From assembly GCA_035356615.1 (NCBI GenBank), contig DAOQSN010000002.1, forward strand, positions 124,001-188,000: a DNA stretch of 64,000 bases, given 5' to 3'. Below, piece by piece: positions 8,937-18,403 of this stretch; the stretch's first letter is position 1, and the number at the start of each line of letters is the position of its first letter. Position numbers and translations under genes: made by a program. The stretch is from JAKQDH01 sp029558835 (GTDB taxonomy: Bacteria; Planctomycetota; Phycisphaerae; UBA1845). Below the pieces are notes generated by a model, which was not told the origin of the DNA, did no database searches, and saw nothing but the letters and a program-made list of their open reading frames with translations.

Positions 8937-9674
8937 TCAGCGGAGCACGCTCGAACGGGCAAACTCGGGCAGCAGCCAGGGTTGAATGGCCACGGCCGAC
9001 TCGAAGTCCTTAACGGGCTGGGCTGGCACCCCCACGACGGTCGTCATGGGGGGCACGTCGTGGATGACCACGGCCCCGGCGCCGACGGTGGCCTCATAGC
9101 CGATGCGGATGCTCTGAATGATGGTGGCGCCGATGCCGATGAATGCCCCGGATTCCACGGTGACCCGTCCGGCCAGGCGGGCGCCGGGGCAGACGTGGGT
9201 GGCGGTGCCGATGAGCGACTCGTGATCGACGATGCAGCCGGTGTTGAGGATGACGGAGTCGCCGATCTGGCAGTGGGCGCTGACCAGGGCACCCGCGGCC
9301 ACCACGGTGTTAGCGCCGAGGGAGGCGTTGCGGGCGATGTTGGCCGAGGGGTGAATGGCGTTGATGAGTTCGAAGCCGAGTTCGTCGAACCGTTCGGCAA
9401 AGTGGCGGCGGGTGCCGTTGTCGCCGATGGCGACGATGAGGCTGTTGACGTTCAGTTCGGCGCGCAGCCGGGGGAGGTCGTCCGGTCGGCCCAGAACGCG
9501 GACGCCGTCCACGCGCCGCCCGGTCAAGTCGGGGTTGGAGTCGACGAACCCGACGGCCTCGTGGGCGCCGGCGTTGTGGAGGATGTCGAGGACGACGCGC
9601 CCGTGTCCGCCGCAGCCGATCACGATGCAGGGCAGTTTGCGCGCAGCATCAACTCCCGGTTTCGACGCCTTCAT
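8937..9674 (-). CDS. NeuD/PglD-like sugar O- or N-acyltransferase
   Basis: A 245-residue acyltransferase of the NeuD/PglD family. Residues 15-100 form the Rossmann-like sugar-nucleotide-binding part (IVIGCGGHGRVVLDIL). Residues 108-225 form the left-handed beta-helix of hexapeptide repeats (IGDSVILNTGC, GAFIGIGATI). His151 in VDHESLIG matches the catalytic base. Such enzymes acetylate sugar nucleotides or sialic-acid-like sugars for surface glycans. A TATATC lies four bases before the ATG, so the message could be nearly leaderless. Divergent from the epsI operon, which also concerns the envelope. Confidence 0.82.
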   Translation of the reverse strand: MKASKPGVDAARKLPCIVIGCGGHGRVVLDILHNAGAHEAVGFVDSNPDLTGRRVDGVRVLGRPDDLPRLRAELNVNSLIVAIGDNGTRRHFAERFDELGFELINAIHPSANIARNASLGANTVVAAGALVSAHCQIGDSVILNTGCIVDHESLIGTATHVCPGARLAGRVTVESGAFIGIGATIIQSIRIGYEATVGAGAVVIHDVPPMTTVVGVPAQPVKDFESAVAIQPWLLPEFARSSVLR

Positions 9675-10101
9675 AAGGGATATATCGGTTGGGCCCCGAC
9701 CTGCATCCTGTCCCGAAAACCGGTTATCTGACGAAGGGGCTGCTTGAACCGGCGCCGCGGGCGGGGCGTAACGACCGGTGCAGGGGGCCTGCGTCCGTGG
9801 AGGGGCGGCGCCCGTGGCGTTGCGTACGCAGGTCGTGTGGGGGACGGCGTCCGACCATGCGGGGAGACTGCGTCCGGCGCGAGGTAAGCGATGGGGGCAA
9901 TGGCCGACAGCCCCTGCTCTGACCGCGAGCTGTGGGGGTGGGGTGTATCACAGTGTAGATGCGCTATATAACGTGTGTATGGAAGCGCCGGCGTCAGGTT
10001 GAAATTGACGGGTGGAAAGGGGGCGGGTAGCCTCAATTCCTGCGGCGGATGGCACGTGCCGGGCAGGACGCGCAAGTTTCGGGCGAAGTGGATCTTACGT
10101 G
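9675..10101. other. Divergent intergenic region upstream of epsI
   Basis: A 427-bp gap between the acetyltransferase (minus) and epsI (plus). A GTG-initiated in-frame extension of epsI to 10012 exists but lacks a signal-like sequence and was not accepted. A TATATA at 9965-9970 could be a -10 for epsI, but no -35 at the right distance was found. No other gene is supported. Confidence 0.4.
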
Positions 10102-10893
10102 ATGGCGACGCACAATCGAAGCGGGCTGGCGGCCCTGCTGACGCCGCAGTTTCTGGTGGCGGTGCTGTTGCTTGGAGCGGGCGCTGTACTGGCGGGCCCG
10201 TTTTCCCGGCACATGGCATTTCGGCGGATCAAGGAGCCTCTACCGCTGCGCGCCCCGCTGACGACTCTGGACGCGAACGCCCTGCAACCGTACCGGGTGA
10301 TCCAACGTGGGGTCCTGGATCCCGCCGTGGTCGATCAACTGGGGACGGAGGAGTACCTCTCGTGGGTTCTCGAGGACACGAGCGTGCCGGAGAATGACCC
10401 TCTCCGGCACGTCACCTTGTTCATCACCTACTACACGGGCGGGCACAACCTGGCCCCGCATAATCCGGATATGTGCTTCCTGGGGGCAGGCTACAGCGTG
10501 GCCCAACCACACGAGAACGCGGTCGCCACGGTGGCGACGCTGCCTCCGAGGGACCGAGACGTGCCCATTCGGGTCTGCACGTTCGTCAAGACGGCGGTCT
10601 TCGGACGCGAGCAGACCACGGTGATCTACACGTACTACTGCAACGGCGACTTTGTCGCCACGCGGGACGCGGTTCGTCTGCGGGTCAACAACCCGCTGGC
10701 CACCCATGCGTACTTCAGCAAGGTGGAAGTGAGCTTCATCAGGGCGGCACGGGAGCGGAGCATCGCGGGGGTCGGGAAGGTGTTCGAGCGTTTGTTGCCG
10801 CTGCTGGTGGACCGGCACTGGCCGGACCGGGGGGCAGCGGAAGCGGCGAAGACGAAGAGCCCGGGGGGTGAGCCGCAGGGGACGGGTCGGTAG
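10102..10893 (+). CDS. EpsI-family exosortase-associated protein
   Basis: A 263-residue protein with an N-terminal membrane segment (about 12-33) and an EpsI-type domain. The hallmark is ITYYTGGHNLAPHNPDMCFLG: paired Tyr, His120 and Cys125 around residues 108-128. In exosortase systems this domain is found beside or fused to the sorting transpeptidase, which handles PEP-CTERM proteins such as those at 20635 and 32726. No exosortase is in this window. The ATG at 10102 was chosen over upstream GTG codons because the membrane segment then starts close to the N-terminus. The TPR gene follows after 18 bp, so the two form an operon. Confidence 0.8.
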   Translation: MATHNRSGLAALLTPQFLVAVLLLGAGAVLAGPFSRHMAFRRIKEPLPLRAPLTTLDANALQPYRVIQRGVLDPAVVDQLGTEEYLSWVLEDTSVPENDPLRHVTLFITYYTGGHNLAPHNPDMCFLGAGYSVAQPHENAVATVATLPPRDRDVPIRVCTFVKTAVFGREQTTVIYTYYCNGDFVATRDAVRLRVNNPLATHAYFSKVEVSFIRAARERSIAGVGKVFERLLPLLVDRHWPDRGAAEAAKTKSPGGEPQGTGR

Positions 10894-10911
10894 CAACGGG
10901 GACGGGATGTC

Positions 10912-13900
10912 ATGGCAAAGAAACTCAACAAGAACCTGGTGGTGGGGCTATCGCTGGCGGCCTTCGCTCTGATGATCGGGCTGTCGCTGCTGATGATCAT
11001 GCAGTTGCGGCATCGCGATCCGGAGCATTTCGTGGACATGGCGGAGAAGCAGCGGAGCGGAGGGAACTGGGAGCAGGCGGCCGTATTCTACCACCGGGCC
11101 TGGTCGCTGAGCGGTGACGCAGCTTACCTGGTTCACGCGGGACAGATGCTCCTGAACGCCAATCAGGTGCCGCGGGCGGTAGGCGCCTGGCAGGAGGCGG
11201 TGTCGGCTGCGCCCGGCTTGCTGGAGGCCCACACCAAGCTGGTGCAATTACTGCTGGACACCGCCCAGTTCTACCAGTCACTGGATGCGTGGCAGGGGTT
11301 GCAGACGGCGGCTGAGAAGATGTTGGAGGTGGCCGCCGAGGATGCCTTTGCCCATCGTGCGTTGGGGCTGGCGCTGTTCGCGCTGCAGGGAGAGCAGCCC
11401 GACAATGCGGCGCGGGGGCTGGCGGAGCTGGAGAAGGCAGTCGAGTTGGAACCTGGGAAGGCGGACTACGCCATTGACCTGGCGCGGTGCTATGGGGTGC
11501 GGGAGATGCAGGCGCGGCGCGACGACCCGGCGACGGCCGCCGAGTGGGACACCAAGCGCCGGCAGCTTCTGGAAGGGCTGTGCGCCCGCCTGTTGGAGCC
11601 GTCGGTGGACGCGGCGGCCGCTCGAGGCGCCCTCGCCGAGTATCTGGCGGGCCAAGGGCAGGAGGAGGAAGCCGAGCGGCTGCTTCGGGAAGGCATTGAG
11701 TTGGCGGGGGACGACGTAACGGTGCGGGGGCAGGCGCGGCTGCGTTATGCCACGTTTCTGGCCCAGCGATGGGTAGGTGCCCGCAACGACGCGGCCCGCA
11801 AGGAGCTTGCGGAGCGGGCGCTGGCCGAGGCGCAACAGTTGCTGCGGCTGACGATTGAGGAAGATCCCGATACGTTCCCGGCGTATCAGCAACTGGCGTC
11901 GATCTACATGCTGGCGGGCCAGTATGAGGAGGCGCGCAAGGTCTGCGATGCCCGGATCGGCAGGGGCTTCTCGCGGCTGGGGTTGGCGGCCGCACGGAAC
12001 CGGAGCGCCACGGTGGGGCTGATGTTGACGGCGTCGCGGGCGTGCGTAGCCCTGGCGAGCAGTACGGAGGACCTGAGGGTCCGGGAGGAGATGGTGCGGG
12101 CGGCCCAGACCTACGTGGACGACGCCCGGGCGGAGCATCCGGACCATCCCGCGATCCTCACCCAGGCGGGGAAAGTCAAGTGGATGATGGGGTTGGACCG
12201 TGAGGCGCTCGAGCTGCTGCGGCGTGCGGATGACCAGTACCGGTCCCAAGGGCGGATCGACTGGGACCACAAGCTGGCCTTGGCCCGCGCGCACTATCGT
12301 CTGAGCGAACCAGGGGAAGCCCTGCGGGTGTTGGAGCCGTTGGCGCGGGACGCGGCGGTGGCGGCGACTGACGTGAACTTCTGGGTCTTGTACGCCGAGG
12401 CCCTGTACGAGACGGGCAACACGCAGCGGGCCAGCCAGGCCGTGGATCATGCCCTGGCGCTGCAGCCGGACAACGAGATTGCCCGACGGCTGCGGGGGGT
12501 GTTGTATGGCGAGGCGGGGCAGATGCCGCAAGCGCAGGCCGCCGTCGCGGGGCTGCCCGACGCAGAGCGTGTGCTTTCGGGCGTCCAGGCGGTGCAACTG
12601 GATGCTCAGCAGGACGCGGACGGCATGGTCCAACTGCTGACGAACGCGTTCCAGAAGGATCCAACGGACACCCGCATCGTCAGCACGCTGGTGCGGTTGC
12701 TGCTGAGCCTCGAGCAGCGGGAGCAGGCTCGGGCGGTGGTGGAGCAGGCCCTGACGGCCCGCCCGGGCGACAAGGATCTGGCGAAGCTGGAGGTCGTCAC
12801 ACGTACCGACCAGTCTGCGGACGAGCGGGATCAGGCACTGCTGGGGCTGCTGGACCAGGAGGAGGATGGGTTTCGGCGGGCCTGGGACCGGGCCTTGTTC
12901 CACTACAGCAAGGATGATCTGCCGCAGGCGTTGCAGCAGATCAACGAAGCGGAGCGGCACCTGGTGGCACGGGACACGCCGGCGGCGCAGGTGGCGACGC
13001 GGGCGGAGTACCGGCAACTGCTGACGCGTAAGCTGCTGATAGCGGCCCGGCTGGACGATGCGGGCGCGTACCGGGAGGTCGTGGAGGCGGCGGCGACGCA
13101 CGACGTGGACGGGGCGGGCGGCAAGTCGTTCCTGGGGCAGTACCACATGTTCCGAGAGGAGGCGGACCTTGCGGTGCAGGCCCTGTCCGAGGCGATTCGG
13201 CGGCAGCCGACGGACGCCCGGACACACACGTATCTGGGGCGCTGCTACGAGAGTCTGAACCGCACGGATGAGGCCCGCGCTGCCTACGAGCGAGCCCTGG
13301 ACATCAACCCCAGGGAAGGGTTGGCCTGGAAGGGGCTGGCCCTACTGGCGGCCCGGCGTCAGGACGTCCCGGAATTCGAACGCTGCCTGGACAAGGCTCG
13401 GCAGTTGCTGCCGAACGACGAGTGGATCCGCAACCAGGTGCTGGCGCAGCAGGACCGGGAGAGCCCCGAGGACGCCGTCACCCGCCGGGAGCGCCAGTTA
13501 GCCGCCCAGGAAGCCGAGTGGGCAAAGCTTCAGAGAGACGAGCCCGCCGCCCCGCCAACCACCCCCGGCACCCAGGCGGAACGCTCGGAGCGCTGGAAGC
13601 GTGCCCAGGGGGACTTGGTGGAGACGCTGCTGCGCCTGGCCCGCCTCTATGAGCAGGTGCGCGACCTGGAGAAGGCGGATGCCCGCTACGCCCGGCTCCG
13701 CGAGTTGCTCCCGAACGACCAGGATCTGGTGATCAGCATCAGCAAGTACTACCTGCGGACCAATCGACCGGAGAAGTCTCTGGAGCTCGTACAGCAGAAC
13801 GTGGAGTCACGGCGTACACCGGCGGAGCGTGCCAATGCGCACATTATCGTGGCCGCTCACTACGTGGAAACGAAGAACCCGGGCATGGTGGAGGCGACCC

Positions 13901-15576
13901 TGCTGGCAGCGGCCGACGAGCAGGAGACGTTCGAGGTTACCCGGAGCCTGGCGGATTTCTACCTGCGGCGGAACCAGCCGGCCAAGGCCCTGCTGTGGTT
14001 CGACAAGGCGGTGGAACTGGGGCGTAAGGCCGAATCGCCGCGTCTGCTGGAGACGATGTCCGCGCGGATCGGGTGTATCCTGCACCGCAGCCTCAACGAC
14101 GTGAATCTGGCGCGGCAGCGGGTGGATGAGTATCTGGCCGAGGCGCCGGACGACCCCCGGGGGTTTTTCTGGGAAAGCGAGCTGTACGCCCGGGAGGGGC
14201 GCGTCAACCAGGCGGTGAACTCCCTGTCGCGGTTCCTCGAGCGTCGCCCGAACGACGCCAATGGTCTGTTCCAACGGGCCCAGTATTACCTCGCCCTGGG
14301 CCAGCCGACGGCGGCTATGGCGGATCTGGAGGCCGTCGTGGCCCACCATCCGGACGCTCTGGACCTGGAGCCGGCGCTGCTGCTGGCCATTGAATACCAG
14401 AAGGCCGGACGCATGGACCAGTGCGTGCCGTTCCTGGAGAATCTTGTCAAGGCCCACCCGGAATCAGCCAAGGCGACCACCTTCCTGGCAGACATCTATC
14501 GATCGCAGGGTCGCTATGCTGAGGCAGAGAGCCTCGTCACCGCGCAGATCAATCGTGAAGGAGAGCGGGTGCGTCCGAACTGGTACCTGCTCCGCGGGCG
14601 GATCGCCTACGAGGAGGGCGACCAGGCGCAGGCGCTGGCGGACACGCAACGGGCGGTGGAGCTAAGCGAGTTTTCCCCACTGTTGGTGGCCAGCCTGCTG
14701 CGACTGTATGAGGAGCTGGGCCGACCGGCCGAGGGGGCGGCGTACTACGGGAGCATCGCCACGCGGTTCCGGTCGTCAGCGGAGGTGTTGTCGGCATACG
14801 CGGTGTTGCTGGCCCAGGCGGGGCGGAAGGCGGAGGCCGCCGCGGCGTTTCGACAGGCAGCGGTGCTGGGCAACGAGGAATCGGTGACGGTGGTCCGCCT
14901 GGTCAATCAGGACATCCAGCGCGTGTTCAGTCCGGAGGAAGGCGTGGCCATTTTCGAAGTATCCGGTCTGGAGGGTCCGGCTCAGCGAGCTAACGATCGC
15001 ATTCTCGCCCCGCTGTTGTTTGCCGCCGGGCGCCCCGCGGACGCCACGGCACGCATGCGGGCGCTGGTGAGCTCGGCCGGCGGTGATGCCGAGCGCGCGG
15101 ACTTGCTGGTCGAGCAGGGCATGCTGTGCGAGGGCGGTCGGCTGTTCGACGACGCGCGGGCGGCCTACGAGGAGGCTCTCAGGTATCGTCCCGATGACCT
15201 GATCGCGCTGAACAACATGGCTTACATCCTGGCCGAGGAATTGAAGCAGCCGCAGCGGGCGCTGCCCTATGCGCAGCAGGCCGCTGTGGTGGGCGACAAC
15301 CCCGAAGTGCTCGACACGCTGGGTTGGATTTACGTGGGGCTGGGGCGGCTGCAACCGGCCATCGCCGAGTTGAGCAAGTCGGTGCGACTCGGACCGGACG
15401 CGCCGCTGAGCTACTACCACCTGGCGGAGGCGTACCGGCGGGCGGGCCAGTTCCGGGAGGCGCAGGACGTGCTGAACCGCGGTCTGGCATTGGCGCGGGC
15501 CGCCGGAGCGGGCGAGCTGGTGGGGCAAATGGAGGAGTGCGCCAAGCGGATTGAAGCCGGCAACTCCGCGGGCTGA
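10912..15576 (+). CDS. Giant membrane-anchored TPR-repeat protein
   Basis: A 1554-residue protein with a basic N-terminus and one membrane segment (about 9-31, LVVGLSLAAFALMIGLSLL). The rest is nearly all tetratricopeptide repeats from about 40 to 1540. Clear repeat signatures include DARTHTYLGRCYESLNR, PDDLIALNNMAYILAEEL and PLSYYHLAEAYRRAGQFREA. A charged spacer rich in Glu, Ala and Pro lies near 845-890. No catalytic domain was found. Exosortase loci often carry a TPR protein (PrsT-type) beside EpsI, so a scaffold role in exopolysaccharide export or PEP-CTERM sorting is the best inference. GGGGACGGG lies before its ATG. Confidence 0.85.
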   Translation: MAKKLNKNLVVGLSLAAFALMIGLSLLMIMQLRHRDPEHFVDMAEKQRSGGNWEQAAVFYHRAWSLSGDAAYLVHAGQMLLNANQVPRAVGAWQEAVSAAPGLLEAHTKLVQLLLDTAQFYQSLDAWQGLQTAAEKMLEVAAEDAFAHRALGLALFALQGEQPDNAARGLAELEKAVELEPGKADYAIDLARCYGVREMQARRDDPATAAEWDTKRRQLLEGLCARLLEPSVDAAAARGALAEYLAGQGQEEEAERLLREGIELAGDDVTVRGQARLRYATFLAQRWVGARNDAARKELAERALAEAQQLLRLTIEEDPDTFPAYQQLASIYMLAGQYEEARKVCDARIGRGFSRLGLAAARNRSATVGLMLTASRACVALASSTEDLRVREEMVRAAQTYVDDARAEHPDHPAILTQAGKVKWMMGLDREALELLRRADDQYRSQGRIDWDHKLALARAHYRLSEPGEALRVLEPLARDAAVAATDVNFWVLYAEALYETGNTQRASQAVDHALALQPDNEIARRLRGVLYGEAGQMPQAQAAVAGLPDAERVLSGVQAVQLDAQQDADGMVQLLTNAFQKDPTDTRIVSTLVRLLLSLEQREQARAVVEQALTARPGDKDLAKLEVVTRTDQSADERDQALLGLLDQEEDGFRRAWDRALFHYSKDDLPQALQQINEAERHLVARDTPAAQVATRAEYRQLLTRKLLIAARLDDAGAYREVVEAAATHDVDGAGGKSFLGQYHMFREEADLAVQALSEAIRRQPTDARTHTYLGRCYESLNRTDEARAAYERALDINPREGLAWKGLALLAARRQDVPEFERCLDKARQLLPNDEWIRNQVLAQQDRESPEDAVTRRERQLAAQEAEWAKLQRDEPAAPPTTPGTQAERSERWKRAQGDLVETLLRLARLYEQVRDLEKADARYARLRELLPNDQDLVISISKYYLRTNRPEKSLELVQQNVESRRTPAERANAHIIVAAHYVETKNPGMVEATLLAAADEQETFEVTRSLADFYLRRNQPAKALLWFDKAVELGRKAESPRLLETMSARIGCILHRSLNDVNLARQRVDEYLAEAPDDPRGFFWESELYAREGRVNQAVNSLSRFLERRPNDANGLFQRAQYYLALGQPTAAMADLEAVVAHHPDALDLEPALLLAIEYQKAGRMDQCVPFLENLVKAHPESAKATTFLADIYRSQGRYAEAESLVTAQINREGERVRPNWYLLRGRIAYEEGDQAQALADTQRAVELSEFSPLLVASLLRLYEELGRPAEGAAYYGSIATRFRSSAEVLSAYAVLLAQAGRKAEAAAAFRQAAVLGNEESVTVVRLVNQDIQRVFSPEEGVAIFEVSGLEGPAQRANDRILAPLLFAAGRPADATARMRALVSSAGGDAERADLLVEQGMLCEGGRLFDDARAAYEEALRYRPDDLIALNNMAYILAEELKQPQRALPYAQQAAVVGDNPEVLDTLGWIYVGLGRLQPAIAELSKSVRLGPDAPLSYYHLAEAYRRAGQFREAQDVLNRGLALARAAGAGELVGQMEECAKRIEAGNSAG

Positions 15577-15881
15577 GAGCGCGGCGCGAACCCGGCACCG
15601 ACCGGCTGGGGTCGAGGCGGGATGTCCTGAGGTACATCGTGGGCAAGGCTACCTGCCGGCGGGCACGGCGGCGGCCCGGCGCGATGCGGCTTGGAGCCGC
15701 CGTTCCAGGGTACCCGTCGGTTTTCCGTCGCGCCATACGCAAGCGGACCCCGCGCCCATCCCCCTCTTCGATGAGGAGGGGATACGGAAACGTCGCCCCC
15801 CCGGCGATGTCTCTGGGCTCCCAAGTCAGCGTGGCTTCCCGGGAGAGGGGCGCCGTCGGGAACGCTTAAGGTCCACCCCTC
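15577..15881. other. Intergenic region, no gene seen
   Basis: A 305-bp gap between the TPR gene and the first DUF21/CBS gene. It is GC-rich, with no strong terminator, promoter or family A or B repeat recognised. An AAGG near 15870 is a weak ribosome site for the next gene. Confidence 0.4.
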
Positions 15882-17144
15882 ATGATGATCTGGCTGTTTC
15901 TGGCGCTGCTGCTGGTCTGTTCCGGGATGATCTCGGCGTCGGAGACGGCGCTGTTCGCGCTGCCGCGTTCGACACTGGAGCAACTGCGTCGCTCGGAGCG
16001 TCCGTTGTGGCGGCAGGCCCATCTGCTCATGCAGCGCCCGCGACGGGTGTTGCTTACCGTATTGCTGGCCAACACGGCGGTCAACGTGGCGATCTTCGCA
16101 GGTGCCTTGCTGGCACTGCGTCAGGCAAGTCAGTCGCCGGCGGCGCTGGTCGCGCTGGGCAGCGTGGGGGTGTTGCTGGCGGTGCTGCTGTTCGGGGAGA
16201 TGGTGCCGAAGGCGCTGGCCTTGAACGAATGCCGCCGCCTGGCGCCGCTGGCGGCCGGGGTCATCACGCTGCTCCAGACCGCTCTGGCGCCGGTTCTGTG
16301 GTTGCTCAATACGGTGGTGGTCGAGCCGCTGACGCGGCTGCTGGCGCCCCAGGCGCCGGCGTCGGACGCGGTGACCAGTGAGGAACTGCACCTGCTGGTG
16401 GAGCAATCCGCCGCGGAGGGCGTCCTCGACCCGCATGAGCAGGACATGTTGCAGGGCGTGCTGGAACTGGGGGAGACGAAGGTGCGGGAGGTGATGACCC
16501 CGCGCGTCGACGTCCAATGGGTCGACACGGAGGCGGCGCCGGCGGCCGTGCACAGCCGGCTGGCCCGAGGTCGCCACCAAGTGGTGCCCATCTGCCGAGG
16601 AGACCTGGACCACGTCCACGGTCTGGTGCGCGCCCGCGACGTTTATCTGAATCCTAACCAGCCGCTGCGGAAGCTGATGGAGCCGGCGGCCTTCCTGCCC
16701 GAGCAGGCGACGCTCCTGCACGCGCTGGAGTTTCTACGTCGGGCGGGGCGTTCGGCGGTGATCGTGGTGGATGAGTACGGGGGCACGGCCGGGCTGCTGC
16801 TGCTGAAGGACCTTCTGCAGCGCATCGTCGGGGGCTTCGTGGAGCATGACGAGCCGGGCGGGCGGCCGGTGCTGGAGAGGCTCGACGAGAACACCTACCT
16901 GCTGCCGGGGAACCTGAGCGTGCGGGTCTGGGCGGAGCGGTTCGGGATCGCGGAGATGGAGCGGCACTTCGACACGCTGGGGGGATTGGTGCTGGCGCGG
17001 CTGGGGCGGCTGCCACGGGTCGGGGACGTGGTGTCGCTGTGGAACCTGAAGCTGACGGTGACGGCGGTGCGCGGCCGGCGGATCGAGCAAGTTCTGCTGC
17101 ACCGCAGCGCTCCGGTAGGGGAGCAGCCGGGGGAGCGCCCATGA
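15882..17144 (+). CDS. CNNM/CorC-type membrane protein (DUF21 plus CBS pair)
   Basis: A 420-residue protein. Residues 1-160 form the DUF21 (CNNM) transmembrane domain, with the signature SGMISASETALFAL at the start and LLFGEMVPKALALNECRRL in the third helix. A cytosolic CBS pair follows at about 195-320 (VREVMTPRVDVQWV, VIVVDEYGGTAGLLLLKDLL). A C-terminal CorC/HlyC domain ends at about 405. The family handles Mg2+ or other divalent cations, and some members were named hemolysins without good reason. The stop overlaps the start of the next gene, so the two are translationally coupled. Confidence 0.9.
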   Translation: MMIWLFLALLLVCSGMISASETALFALPRSTLEQLRRSERPLWRQAHLLMQRPRRVLLTVLLANTAVNVAIFAGALLALRQASQSPAALVALGSVGVLLAVLLFGEMVPKALALNECRRLAPLAAGVITLLQTALAPVLWLLNTVVVEPLTRLLAPQAPASDAVTSEELHLLVEQSAAEGVLDPHEQDMLQGVLELGETKVREVMTPRVDVQWVDTEAAPAAVHSRLARGRHQVVPICRGDLDHVHGLVRARDVYLNPNQPLRKLMEPAAFLPEQATLLHALEFLRRAGRSAVIVVDEYGGTAGLLLLKDLLQRIVGGFVEHDEPGGRPVLERLDENTYLLPGNLSVRVWAERFGIAEMERHFDTLGGLVLARLGRLPRVGDVVSLWNLKLTVTAVRGRRIEQVLLHRSAPVGEQPGERP

Positions 17145-18130
17145 GTTGGTGTGTAGTGTCGGCGGCGGCGCTCGTGACCCTGTTGCTGTCGGGTTTCTAC
17201 TCGGGCTCGGAAACGGGTCTGTACTGCCTGAACCGACTGCGGGTCCATCTGGGAACGCAGCAGGGTGACGCCCGGGCCCGCTATCTGGCGCGTCTGCTGG
17301 AGGACGAACAAGCGACGTTGTCCACGGCGCTGCTGGGTACGAACCTGATGAACTACCTGCTTACCGCGGTGGCCACCCACGCCCTCGTGCAACTGCTGGG
17401 TTTCACGACGCGCGAGGCCGAGGCGTACACGGTGTTGCTGGTGACGCCCGTGGTGTTCGTCTTCGGCGAAGTGGTGCCCAAGAACCTCTATCAGGCGCAC
17501 GCGGATACGTTGATGGCACGCAGCGGGGCCCTGCTGTGGCTCAGCCGGCGGGTCTTCCAGACCGTGGGCGCCACGGGGTTTCTGAAGCGGTTGGCCTCGG
17601 GAATCCTGCGTCTGCTCGGGGAGTCGTCCGGCGTGCGGGAGGCGTTCGGTCCCAAGCGGCGCGTGATCCGGCTGCTGCGGGAGGCCCTCGTGCACGAGAG
17701 GCACGGGGCGGACCGGTCGGAGTGGGTCGATCGGGTCATGCGCCTGGGGAACACCCCGCTGCACCAAATCATGGTTCCCTTCAACCGAGTGGTTGGCGTG
17801 CCCGCGGGGGCCGACCGTCGCCAGCTTGTGGGGACCGCCCGCCGTAGCGGACACGCTCGTTTGCCGGTGTACGAGCGCAGTCCGCGGCACGTCATCGGGG
17901 TCGTCAACGTGGACGCCCTGTTGCGGGACGACGCCTGGGGGACAGTAGGCGAGCGTACCGCGCCGGCGGTGCGGATCAGCCCGCACGATACCGCCCTCAC
18001 TGCCCTGCGTACGATGCGCCGCCAGGGCCATCCATTAGCGGTCGTCGCCGACCACAGCGGCCGCATGCTCGGCATCGTGACCCTGGCCGATCTGCTGGAG
18101 GAGGTAATTGGGGAAGGGCAAACTCGGTAA
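17141..18130 (+). CDS. Second DUF21/CBS membrane protein, shorter paralogue
   Basis: A 329-residue paralogue of the preceding gene. The start overlaps its stop (ATGA at 17141-17144). DUF21 covers about 1-150 (SGFYSGSETGLYCLNRLRVHLG, VFVFGEVVPKNLYQAHADTL). A CBS pair covers about 200-325 (NTPLHQIMVPFNRVVGV, RMLGIVTLADLLEEVIG). It lacks the CorC-type C-terminal domain of its neighbour, ending right after the second CBS motif. Paired full-length and short DUF21 proteins suggest a hetero-oligomeric transporter; that is inference. Confidence 0.88.
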   Translation: MSWCVVSAAALVTLLLSGFYSGSETGLYCLNRLRVHLGTQQGDARARYLARLLEDEQATLSTALLGTNLMNYLLTAVATHALVQLLGFTTREAEAYTVLLVTPVVFVFGEVVPKNLYQAHADTLMARSGALLWLSRRVFQTVGATGFLKRLASGILRLLGESSGVREAFGPKRRVIRLLREALVHERHGADRSEWVDRVMRLGNTPLHQIMVPFNRVVGVPAGADRRQLVGTARRSGHARLPVYERSPRHVIGVVNVDALLRDDAWGTVGERTAPAVRISPHDTALTALRTMRRQGHPLAVVADHSGRMLGIVTLADLLEEVIGEGQTR

Positions 18131-18172
18131 TTGAACCGCCCCGTCCAACTGAGTAGAATGAGCAAATTGGCT

Positions 18173-18197
18173 ACAGTGCGCCCAGGTTGCGCACTGT
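18173..18197. repeat. Hairpin after the DUF21/CBS pair
   Basis: Perfect 9-bp stem ACAGTGCGC (18173-18181) and GCGCACTGT (18189-18197) with a 7-nt loop, 43 bp after the stop of the second DUF21/CBS gene. There is no T-run after it, so it is a possible mRNA-end hairpin rather than a standard terminator. Confidence 0.5.
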
Positions 18198-18403
18198 CAT
18201 CGTGGGCGGACGGGCGTCCCTGGGGGTGGCGGGACTTGCGTGCCGCCGGTGGGGAGACCGGGGTTTTTGTAGTCGTCCGGGTACGTACTGCGCGGCGAAG
18301 ACGAGGTGCCGGGGGGCAATACCGCCGCCGGGTCGTCAGGCAAGGGGGACGCTATCCCCGTGCAGGCCGGGGGACGACGCCAGGAACGGAAGGAGACAGG
18401 CAG

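Noticed and set aside
11278..13227. 649-codon open frame on the minus strand under the TPR gene
   Set aside because: Arg/Gln/Pro-rich composition with no domain; it mirrors the codon bias of the plus-strand TPR gene in high-GC DNA.
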